Shown piece by piece: positions 1 through 4,307 of a stretch of DNA of 15,182 bases. The notes under the pieces are model-generated. The model worked only from the letters and a program-made list of their open reading frames with translations, did not search any database and had not been told where the DNA came from. Position 1 is the first letter of the stretch. The number at the start of each line of letters is the position of its first letter. A program made the translations under genes and the position numbers. The DNA comes from Christensenella sp. UBA1431. GTDB lineage: Bacteria > Bacillota > Clostridia > Christensenellales > UBA1431. The stretch lies in NCBI GenBank assembly GCA_002329665.1, contig DCTV01000037.1, forward strand, positions 1-15,182. Reading direction: 5' to 3'.

Positions 1-249
1 GAGAAGACGATCAGCAACATCAAGGAAGTGAAGGTGCGCGGCGCCTACGTCCTCGCCGTCGCGATGGAGGGCGACGAACGCGTCGCGAAGGAAGCCGACG
101 AGGTGTGGTACATCCCGAAAACGGACGATTTCATCGCGCCGGTACTCGCGATCCTGCCGATGCAGCTTTTCGCCTATTACATGGCCCTGCTGCGCGGCTG
201 CGACATCGACAAGCCTCGGAACCTCGCGAAAAGTGTTACGGTAGAGTAG
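1..249 (+). CDS. glmS: Glutamine--fructose-6-phosphate aminotransferase, C-terminal fragment
   Basis: This is the last 82 codons of a gene that begins before the window. GlmS makes glucosamine-6-phosphate from fructose-6-phosphate and glutamine, the first committed step of UDP-GlcNAc and cell wall precursor synthesis in the cytoplasm. The reading frame is open from base 1. The fragment carries hallmarks of the end of the second SIS (sugar isomerase) domain: SNIKEVKVRGAYV, DEVWYIPKT and the near-invariant C-terminal tail DKPRNLAKSVTVE, which contributes to the synthase active site. The frame ends in TAG at the expected family C-terminus, so the gene end looks intact. A strong hairpin follows 31 bp later. 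The glutaminase domain and any glmS ribozyme would lie upstream and cannot be judged here. Confidence 0.96.
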   Translation, partial: EKTISNIKEVKVRGAYVLAVAMEGDERVAKEADEVWYIPKTDDFIAPVLAILPMQLFAYYMALLRGCDIDKPRNLAKSVTVE

Positions 250-280
250 GGTAGGAGTATAAGTTCGTTACATAGAATAA

Positions 281-312
281 CAAAGCCCACTGATATTCAG
301 TGGGCTTTGCTT
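281..312. terminator. Bidirectional intrinsic terminator between glmS and the DUF2188 gene
   Basis: A perfect 13-bp stem (281-293 pairing with 297-309) closes a 3-base loop. On the plus strand it is followed by a T-rich run (CTTTCATCCTTTT), and on the minus strand by TTATTCTATG. It sits between the convergent stops of glmS and the minus-strand DUF2188 gene and could serve both. Confidence 0.85.
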
Positions 313-537
313 TCATCCTTTTGGCGGGTACGGATCGTTTCCATGCGAGTCTTTTGCTCTTATTTTTCCGTTAGCGCCATGTACGATTAATTCAGAACCT
401 TGATTTTTTGCAATTCCTCTCGCAATATTAATGGCCTGTTTTTGAGTTGATGTAACTTTTGTAGCTCTCGAATTTCCTGCACCAATGATTTGCCATCCTC
501 CACTAGAGTGCTTTGTGACATGTTGATTTTTTCCCAT
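313..537 (-). CDS. DUF2188 domain protein
   Basis: This is a 74-aa protein of the DUF2188 type, recognised from the family layout: an N-terminal KNQHV...GGWQIIGAGNSRAT segment, a TQKQAINIARGIAKNQ helix, then GSELIVHGANGKIRAKDSHGNDPYPPKG. The C-terminal GNDPxPPKG tail is highly characteristic. Family members are small and widespread in bacteria and phage-like regions, and no biochemical function is established. An ATG at 537 is preferred because AGGTG lies 6 nt upstream; an in-frame GTG at 546 would add three residues. The gene starts 9 nt after the stop of the upstream Cys-rich gene, so the two are probably co-transcribed. The region is AT-richer than the flanking housekeeping genes, which suggests acquired DNA. 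The family call is confident; function is unknown. Confidence 0.85.
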   Translation of the reverse strand: MGKNQHVTKHSSGGWQIIGAGNSRATKVTSTQKQAINIARGIAKNQGSELIVHGANGKIRAKDSHGNDPYPPKG

Positions 538-546
538 TCTATTCAC

Positions 547-762
547 CTAGCCTTTATGACATAGAGGACAGCAAGTTGCGCATCCATCAACATTTGCGTA
601 TATTTCCTCGGCCTTTTTTACTGCAGCGGCGCAGTTATTGTAATAACCCAGATAGTCCCGATTGGCAGCCGATGGCATCCATTGACAATCCTTCGTATGC
701 ACTTCGTGATTGTAATGAGGATTGCCGATTGTCTCCTTGTTCACATAATAATGCTTGTGCAT
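547..762 (-). CDS. Small Cys-rich putative metal-binding protein
   Basis: This 71-aa protein starts at an ATG preceded by AAAGGAGTG at good spacing. The open frame reaches back to 876, but those extra residues have no ribosome site and look unlike protein. Cys/His content is high and ordered: HEVHTKDC near residues 19-26, C44, and a C-terminal knuckle C61-x2-C64-C65-x2-C68-H69. An H-x3-C, YLG, CxxAVxxAxxxY, CxxC layout is common to a group of short uncharacterised Firmicutes proteins. It faintly recalls the small zinc-binding domain of Ada-type proteins, so metal binding is inferred but not shown. There is no signal peptide or membrane segment. It lies directly upstream of the DUF2188 gene with only a few bases between, suggesting a two-gene transcript. 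Function is unknown. Confidence 0.72.
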   Translation of the reverse strand: MHKHYYVNKETIGNPHYNHEVHTKDCQWMPSAANRDYLGYYNNCAAAVKKAEEIYANVDGCATCCPLCHKG

Positions 763-862
763 ACTTTTCACTCCTTTTATATTAAGTATATATTTTAACT
801 GAAAAATGAAAGAACGCAGGATAAAAACTTTCACTCCTTTAGCCGCAATATTAACGACAAAC

Positions 863-891
863 TTGATTCCATGCACTAAAAATGTTATTAT
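863..891 (+). promoter_or_regulatory. Sigma-A type promoter facing rightward
   Basis: A TTGATT -35 (863-868) is separated by exactly 17 nt from a TATTAT -10 (886-891) that also carries the TGn extension (TGT at 883-885). No plus-strand gene follows. The only structure downstream is a two-hairpin element that ends by about 968, so the promoter probably drives a short noncoding RNA. Confidence 0.6.
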
Positions 892-897
892 GGATAT

Positions 898-968
898 GTA
901 AGAGCGGATAACACTTTAGTGTTGTCTGTCGTGGGATCTGATGTTTGCATCAGATCCCTCTTTCATTT
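898..968 (+). ncRNA. Candidate small RNA with terminal hairpin
   Basis: Starting about 7 nt after the TATTAT box, the sequence has a small hairpin (910-914 with 919-923, loop TTTA). A perfect 11-bp stem follows (933-943 with 948-958, loop TTTG), then TCTTTCATTT, which resembles an intrinsic terminator on the plus strand only. The predicted RNA is about 70 nt and contains no useful ORF apart from a 9-codon frame that starts upstream of the likely transcription start. It lies between two minus-strand genes and ends about 20 bp short of the 3' end of the 127-aa gene. It could act as an antisense RNA to that mRNA's tail or as a trans-acting RNA. I cannot assign it to a known RNA family. Confidence 0.45.
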
Positions 969-990
969 GAACAGGAATAGTTCCAATAAA

Positions 991-1374
991 TCAAAGACAA
1001 TCTTTTTCGGTAGCGTCAAGAATTTTAACTATTAGAATTTTTTCTTCCGAGTTAAAATCTGCGACGTATTTTTTCGAATTTGAAAAATCAAGCCCGGTTA
1101 GTGAGTGGAGATATTTAATAAAATCCTTACATCCAATACGGACCCACCCGTTTCTTATTCTATCGGCAAACTCATAGGGTTTTAATCCCGCTTCATTATT
1201 ATAAGCTTTTATTCCTAGTGCACGATGTTCTTCATCAAAGCCAACAATTATTTTTTTGGGTTTGTTAAGCTTATCAATAGACACACTATTTAATGCAATA
1301 CCGAGTGAAGATAATGTAATATATGGTGCGCCGCCGGAGACGGCTGACCAGTTAAAGCTGTATTTCAACAACAC
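991..1374 (-). CDS. Hypothetical protein, 127 aa
   Basis: No function is recognised with certainty. The product is a soluble, mixed-charge protein with no signal peptide or transmembrane segment. The first third (PYITLSSLGIALNSVSIDKL) followed by KKIIVGFDEEHRALGIKAYNNE resembles a group of short, phage- or island-associated hypothetical proteins that I know only as uncharacterised. Start choice is uncertain: GGAGG at 1378-1382 lies 3, 6 and 9 nt before successive GTG (1374), TTG (1371) and TTG (1368) codons, and either TTG has more usual spacing. A consensus-like promoter sits immediately upstream and gives a leader of only about 14 nt. Codon use is AT-rich, unlike the purine genes. The gene is monocistronic. 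Confidence 0.7.
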   Translation of the reverse strand: MLLKYSFNWSAVSGGAPYITLSSLGIALNSVSIDKLNKPKKIIVGFDEEHRALGIKAYNNEAGLKPYEFADRIRNGWVRIGCKDFIKYLHSLTGLDFSNSKKYVADFNSEEKILIVKILDATEKDCL

Positions 1375-1394
1375 ACACCTCCAGTATATAGTAT

Positions 1395-1423
1395 AGTATA
1401 CAACGCCCGAGTAGAATAGTCAA
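1395..1423 (-). promoter_or_regulatory. Promoter of the 127-aa hypothetical gene
   Basis: Read on the minus strand: TTGACT (-35, plus-strand 1418-1423), a 17-nt spacer, then TATACT (-10, plus-strand 1395-1400). The -10 overlaps a self-similar TATACTATACTATATAC tract, which could also hold an operator. GGAGG follows about 13 bp beyond the -10. The AT-rich stretch from here to 1617 contains no gene that I can see. Confidence 0.72.
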
Positions 1424-1617
1424 GAGATAAACAAGAAATAAACACGGGAAATATATTCTTAAAATAATAGAAAACAATTATTAATAAGGGACAGTAAAAA
1501 TAATCGACATAACAGCTACCAATAAAATAAAAAATAGCACGCTAAAATCTAAGAAATAAGACCAATAGCGTTACAGCAAAAGATTCATCGCGGTCCTGGA
1601 ACAGAGTTTTTTAATAG

Positions 1618-1844
1618 TCACCGCCTGGACTTATACGGATACGGTTCCTTGCTATCGGTAAGCCCAAGCAAATAGTCCGTGCTTACGTTATGGAATCTGG
1701 CAAGGCCAATCAGTATTGCGGTGGGGATATCACCTCTCCGCGCTCGTAATTGCTGTATATCCGTTGGCTACATTTCAATATTTGCGCTATCTGTGTCAGC
1801 GTCATGTCTTTGTCTTCCCGTAAATTGCGAATCCGTGCGTACAT
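1618..1844 (-). pseudogene. XRE-family repressor, frameshifted by one base
   Basis: The start is clear: AGGGGTGATTAT precedes an ATG at 1844, and the frame begins MYARIRNLREDKDMTLTQIA, a textbook Cro/CI-type helix-turn-helix ending in QILKCSQRIYSNYERGEV. The frame then runs into ISPPQY and a stop. The neighbouring frame carries the rest of the family pattern, DIPTAILIGLARFHNVSTDY then LLGLTDSKEPYPYKSRR, ending in TGA at 1618. Restoring one G on the minus strand near plus-strand 1731 (GTGATATC to GTGGATATC) would join them as ERGEVDIPTAIL, a normal protein of about 75 aa. The break leaves the DNA-binding domain mostly intact but removes its last helix and C-terminus. This could be a real mutation or a base-calling error. 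It is divergent from the 57-aa gene across a palindromic operator. Confidence 0.82.
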
Positions 1845-1869
1845 ATAATCACCCCTAAAATAATATAAG

Positions 1870-1920
1870 ATAGCGAATTCCTCGCTATTATAGTTTAGCG
1901 AATAATTCGCTAAACTATAA
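1870..1920. promoter_or_regulatory. Double inverted-repeat operator between divergent genes
   Basis: A perfect palindrome, 15-bp arms at 1888-1902 and 1906-1920 with a 3-nt centre, is built on TTAGCGAA/TTCGCTAA. A second inverted repeat (ATAGCGA at 1870-1876, TCGCTAT at 1882-1888, 5-nt spacer) abuts it and shares the TAGCGA core. Palindromes of this kind are usual binding sites for XRE repressors, and the repressor gene starts 26 bp away. The palindrome ends in ACTATAA on both strands (TATAAT leftward, TATAAG rightward), so its edges may be the -10 elements of two opposed promoters, which binding would then block. Confidence 0.72.
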
Positions 1921-1934
1921 GTGGGGTGATACTC

Positions 1935-2108
1935 ATGCCGGACTACAAGAAAATGTGCTTCGAGCTGTTCAACGCGGTGACGGCCGCCATCGATCATCTG
2001 AAAAACGGCCAATGCGAGGGAGAGGACGCATACGTCGAAGACGGGGATGCTCCTTTGGCCGTCCTGACCGGTACGGCAAAGGATGAGCAGAAATCCGGCG
2101 AATTATGA
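1935..2108 (+). CDS. Small hypothetical protein, 57 aa
   Basis: This short ORF starts at an ATG with GGGGTG 6 nt upstream; an in-frame GTG at 1926 would overlap that ribosome site. The product begins MPDYKKMCFELFNAVTAAID, an amphipathic helical stretch seen at the front of many small uncharacterised Firmicutes proteins located beside XRE regulators. It continues with an acidic, low-complexity tail. It has no catalytic motif, membrane segment or signal peptide. It is divergent from the broken XRE gene and shares the palindromic operator, so it is probably the regulator's target. Its base composition is more GC-rich than the island genes to its left and closer to the host. Function is unknown. 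Confidence 0.6.
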   Translation: MPDYKKMCFELFNAVTAAIDHLKNGQCEGEDAYVEDGDAPLAVLTGTAKDEQKSGEL

Positions 2109-2150
2109 TCGCGGGTTTCGGGAATTCTCCATGTTCAAATCCCGTTTTCC

Positions 2151-2159
2151 TGATATAAT
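2151..2159 (+). promoter_or_regulatory. Extended -10 promoter for the rsgA leader
   Basis: TGA-TATAAT at 2151-2159 is a perfect -10 with the TGn extension. The -35 region is poor, which fits an extended -10 promoter. It would start a transcript near 2166 with a leader of about 134 nt before the rsgA start. Confidence 0.6.
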
Positions 2160-2193
2160 TAAGACAGAATTTATAAAAAGGAGTCGTCGTTTT

Positions 2194-2244
2194 ATGAAAA
2201 ACACAATGGAGGTTGCGCTGTGCGGGGAGGGATGTGTAAAATAA
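2194..2244 (+). CDS. Candidate leader peptide upstream of rsgA, 16 aa
   Basis: A short ORF, MKNTMEVALCGEGCVK, starts at ATG 2194, 10 nt after AAAAAGGAG, which is a workable though slightly long spacing. It ends 55 bp before the rsgA start and 14 bp before a hairpin that covers the rsgA ribosome site. It contains GGAGGT and GGGGAGGG sequences that could compete for the same anti-Shine-Dalgarno strand. It could be a regulatory uORF or chance; nothing in the peptide itself is recognised. Confidence 0.35.
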   Translation: MKNTMEVALCGEGCVK

Positions 2245-2258
2245 AATCCTGATTGCAC

Positions 2259-2295
2259 ATTACCTCCAGACGGACATGCATTTTCCGGAGGTAAT
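2259..2295 (+). promoter_or_regulatory. Hairpin sequestering the rsgA ribosome binding site
   Basis: ATTACCTCC (2259-2267) is perfectly complementary to GGAGGTAAT (2287-2295), which contains the Shine-Dalgarno of rsgA. Inside the loop, GGA (2272-2274) can also pair with TCC (2284-2286) and extend the stem. When folded, the structure would hide the ribosome site. The same ACCTCC strand can alternatively pair with GGAGGT at 2208-2213 in the upstream short ORF. Confidence 0.55.
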
Positions 2296-2299
2296 ACCA

Positions 2300-3376
2300 T
2301 TGAATAATAACCTGAAAAATTACGGCGCGTGCGAGCGTTTTTTCGACGAGGCCGCGCTGTATCCCGATATGGATCTGGCGAGGGTGATCTCGCAGCACAA
2401 GGACGCATACAGGATCATAACGGAACGGGGAGAGCGGTTTGCCGAAGTCTCCGGCAGATTCCGGCATCAGGCGGCGCGCCTTTCCGATTACCCGGCCGTC
2501 GGGGATTTCGCGATGATCGGCCGCGACGATGCCCTGTCCGGTAACGCGGTCATCCACAGGGTGCTGACGCGACAGAGCGTTTTCGAGCGTTCCGCCGTGG
2601 GCGCCAGCGGCCAGACGCAGGTGGTCGCGGCCAATATCGACGTGGTGTTCATATGCATGGCCTTGAACAGCGACTATAACCCGAGCCGGCTGGAGCGCTA
2701 TCTTTCCGTGGCGTGGAACAGCGGCGCGACCCCCGTCGTGGTCCTGACCAAATCCGACCTGTGCGGCGGCATGCAAAAGGCGCTGGACGAAACAGCCGGC
2801 ATCGCTTTGGGCGTGGACGTTGTAATCACATCGGGTTACGATCAGGCGTCCTGCAAAAAGCTCCTGCCGTACCTTAAAGCGGGCGTAACGGCTTCTTTCA
2901 TAGGTTCGTCCGGCGTCGGGAAGTCGACGCTCATCAACAATCTGGCCGGCGAAGAACGCCTGGCCACCGCCGCTATCCGCGCTGACGGCAAAGGCAGGCA
3001 CACGACCACGCGGCGGGAACTGCTGATCCTGCCCGGAGGCGGCATCGTCATCGACACGCCCGGCATGCGGGAACTGGGGGCGGACTCGGTCGATCTCGCC
3101 AGGTCGTTTGCCGACATCGACGAACTCGCGGCGCGATGCAGGTTCCGGGACTGCACCCACACGGGCGAACCCGGGTGCGCGGTAAGCGAAAGCATCGAAT
3201 CTGGCGAACTGGACCGGCGCAGGCTGGAAAACTACAAAAAGCTGCAGCGGGAAGCCCGTTATGACGGCCTTTGCGCAAGGAAGATCGAGGAAGAAAAAAT
3301 CAAAAACATGGCCGGCAGCAAGGCCCAGTACAAAAAAATGATGGATCACGCAAAGCGGAAGAATCACCGGCGTTAG
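2300..3376 (+). CDS. rsgA: Ribosome small subunit-dependent GTPase A
   Basis: RsgA is a circularly permuted GTPase that binds the 30S subunit late in assembly and helps release maturation factors. The permuted motif order is clear: G4 TKSD at residues 150-153, G1/P-loop GSSGVGKS at 202-209, a TTTRRE switch at 235-240, and G3 DTPG at 252-255. An N-terminal OB-fold-like region precedes them, and a zinc module C280-x4-C285-x-H287-x5-C293 follows within CRFRDCTHTGEPGC. The basic tail (KKMMDHAKRKNHRR) fits RNA binding. I chose TTG at 2300 because GGAGG lies 8 nt upstream. An in-frame ATG at 2276 would put the Shine-Dalgarno inside the coding region. The resulting 358 aa is at the upper end for the family. 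Many Firmicutes have a second, stand-alone RsgA-like paralogue, and this could be that copy. Confidence 0.93.
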   Translation: MNNNLKNYGACERFFDEAALYPDMDLARVISQHKDAYRIITERGERFAEVSGRFRHQAARLSDYPAVGDFAMIGRDDALSGNAVIHRVLTRQSVFERSAVGASGQTQVVAANIDVVFICMALNSDYNPSRLERYLSVAWNSGATPVVVLTKSDLCGGMQKALDETAGIALGVDVVITSGYDQASCKKLLPYLKAGVTASFIGSSGVGKSTLINNLAGEERLATAAIRADGKGRHTTTRRELLILPGGGIVIDTPGMRELGADSVDLARSFADIDELAARCRFRDCTHTGEPGCAVSESIESGELDRRRLENYKKLQREARYDGLCARKIEEEKIKNMAGSKAQYKKMMDHAKRKNHRR

Positions 3377-3397
3377 TTTTTGGATGAAGCATCATCG

Positions 3398-3444
3398 GCA
3401 ATCAACGCCCCGGAAACCATGAACGGTTTTCGGGGCGCTATTGC
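3398..3444. terminator. Long hairpin after rsgA without a clear U-tract
   Basis: A 13-bp stem with one mismatch or wobble (3406-3418 with 3425-3437, loop ATGAAC) is extended by an outer GCAAT/ATTGC pairing (3398-3402, 3440-3444). The run of T expected after an intrinsic terminator is absent (CTATTGCTCTGCC). It may end rsgA transcripts, protect their 3' ends, or do something else. The other roughly 95 bp before the next promoter show nothing. Confidence 0.45.
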
Positions 3445-3540
3445 TCTGCCGTACGCGGGGGCCCCGGCGCTTTGCGCGTCTTTGCCCATTTTGGCGCGGC
3501 AGCCCTGCTTCGGGTGTTGGGCAAACGAAACGTCCGCGTG

Positions 3541-3570
3541 TTGACAGATGACGGCGCATACGGGTACGAT
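3541..3570 (+). promoter_or_regulatory. Promoter of the iron-sulfur flavoprotein gene
   Basis: A consensus TTGACA (3541-3546), an 18-nt spacer and TACGAT (3565-3570) lie 25 bp before the preferred start codon. The leader would be short. Confidence 0.6.
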
Positions 3571-3594
3571 GAATAAAAAAACGGGATGGTTCGT

Positions 3595-4221
3595 ATGAAA
3601 GTGCTGGGGATTGTCGGGAGCCCAAGAAAAGAAGGGAACACGTCTCAACTTGTTCGGCAGGCGCTGGATGGTATGATGGGGCAGGGCGTGGAAACCGAGA
3701 TGATTCATCTCGCCGACTATGATTTCTGTGATTGCCGGGGATGCGAAGGCTGCAGGGAGACTTACGCCTGCGTCATCGGGGACGGCATGCAGAAAATCTA
3801 TCCGCGACTGCTGGAAGCGGACGCCGTCGTCCTCGGGTCGCCTACGTATTTCTACGATGTGACGGCGCTCATGAAAGCGTTTTTGGATCGGCTCTATTGT
3901 TTCGAGGCGTTCGACGACGAGGACCGCAGCGTATGGATGGGTGTAAACGAGGCGCTGGGCGGCAAACTTGCCGTGGTGATCAGCGTGTGCGAGCAATCCA
4001 AAGCGGAAGACGCCGGCTTTGCGGCTAAAACCATGGCAATGACGCTGGAAGCCCTGGGATACCGCGTTGTTGACAGCGTCCAAATCGCCGGGTTGTTCGC
4101 GAAGGATGAAGCCGGTGCGGACCGGGAAGCGCAGGCCCGGGCGCGCGCCGCGGGGCGGAGGCTGGCCAGAACGATGCTGCTGAAGCAGAGGATACGCGAA
4201 AAGCTAACCACGCAGGTGTGA
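3595..4221 (+). CDS. NAD(P)H-dependent FMN reductase / iron-sulfur flavoprotein
   Basis: This is a flavodoxin-fold protein of the NADPH-dependent FMN reductase group. The N-terminal MKVLGIVGSPRKEGNTSQLV is the FMN phosphate-binding loop, and GSPTYFYDVTALMKAFLDRL (from residue 81) is the second FMN contact. Between them lies C47-x2-C50-x2-C53-x5-C59, matching the compact cysteine motif that binds a 4Fe-4S cluster in archaeal and clostridial iron-sulfur flavoproteins. C45 is an additional cysteine. The family moves electrons from ferredoxin or NAD(P)H to small acceptors such as quinones or oxidants; the true substrate is unknown. The start at 3595 gives the usual family N-terminus and 208 aa. 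An ATG at 3586 would add three residues but leave no room for a ribosome site. It has its own promoter and is convergent with guaA across a shared terminator. Confidence 0.85.
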   Translation: MKVLGIVGSPRKEGNTSQLVRQALDGMMGQGVETEMIHLADYDFCDCRGCEGCRETYACVIGDGMQKIYPRLLEADAVVLGSPTYFYDVTALMKAFLDRLYCFEAFDDEDRSVWMGVNEALGGKLAVVISVCEQSKAEDAGFAAKTMAMTLEALGYRVVDSVQIAGLFAKDEAGADREAQARARAAGRRLARTMLLKQRIREKLTTQV

Positions 4222-4238
4222 GCTGCCCCGAAAAACGG

Positions 4239-4270
4239 AAAGGCGCCCCGCATCAAATCGGGACGCCTTT
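4239..4270. terminator. Bidirectional terminator between the flavoprotein gene and guaA
   Basis: The stem AAAGGCG-x-CCCG (4239-4250) pairs with CGGG-x-CGCCTTT (4259-4270) around an 8-nt loop. The single mismatch (C-A) on the plus strand becomes a G-U wobble on the minus strand, where the hairpin is followed by TCCGTTTTTCGG, so it mainly terminates guaA. In the plus direction it is followed by AACTTTGTCCATTTTA. Confidence 0.82.
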
Positions 4271-4307
4271 AACTTTGTCCATTTTACTCCGTCGTGCCGC
4301 TTTACCG

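Noticed and set aside
882..911. Nine-codon ORF (MLLWICKSG) near the small-RNA promoter
   Set aside because: Its start lies upstream of the predicted transcription start and overlaps the -10 box, with no ribosome site, so it is unlikely to be translated.
2111..2150. Possible terminator hairpin after the 57-aa gene (CGGGTTT ... AAATCCCG, TTTT)
   Set aside because: Only about six pairs with a mismatch and a long loop; too weak to call.
250..2150. Prophage or integrative element with att sites
   Set aside because: No integrase, terminase, structural gene or flanking direct repeat is visible, so the composition shift alone does not support a named mobile element.
2192..3367. 391-aa open frame antisense to rsgA
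   Set aside because: It mirrors the GC-rich codons of rsgA, lacks a ribosome site and protein-like motifs, and is explained by high GC at codon third positions.
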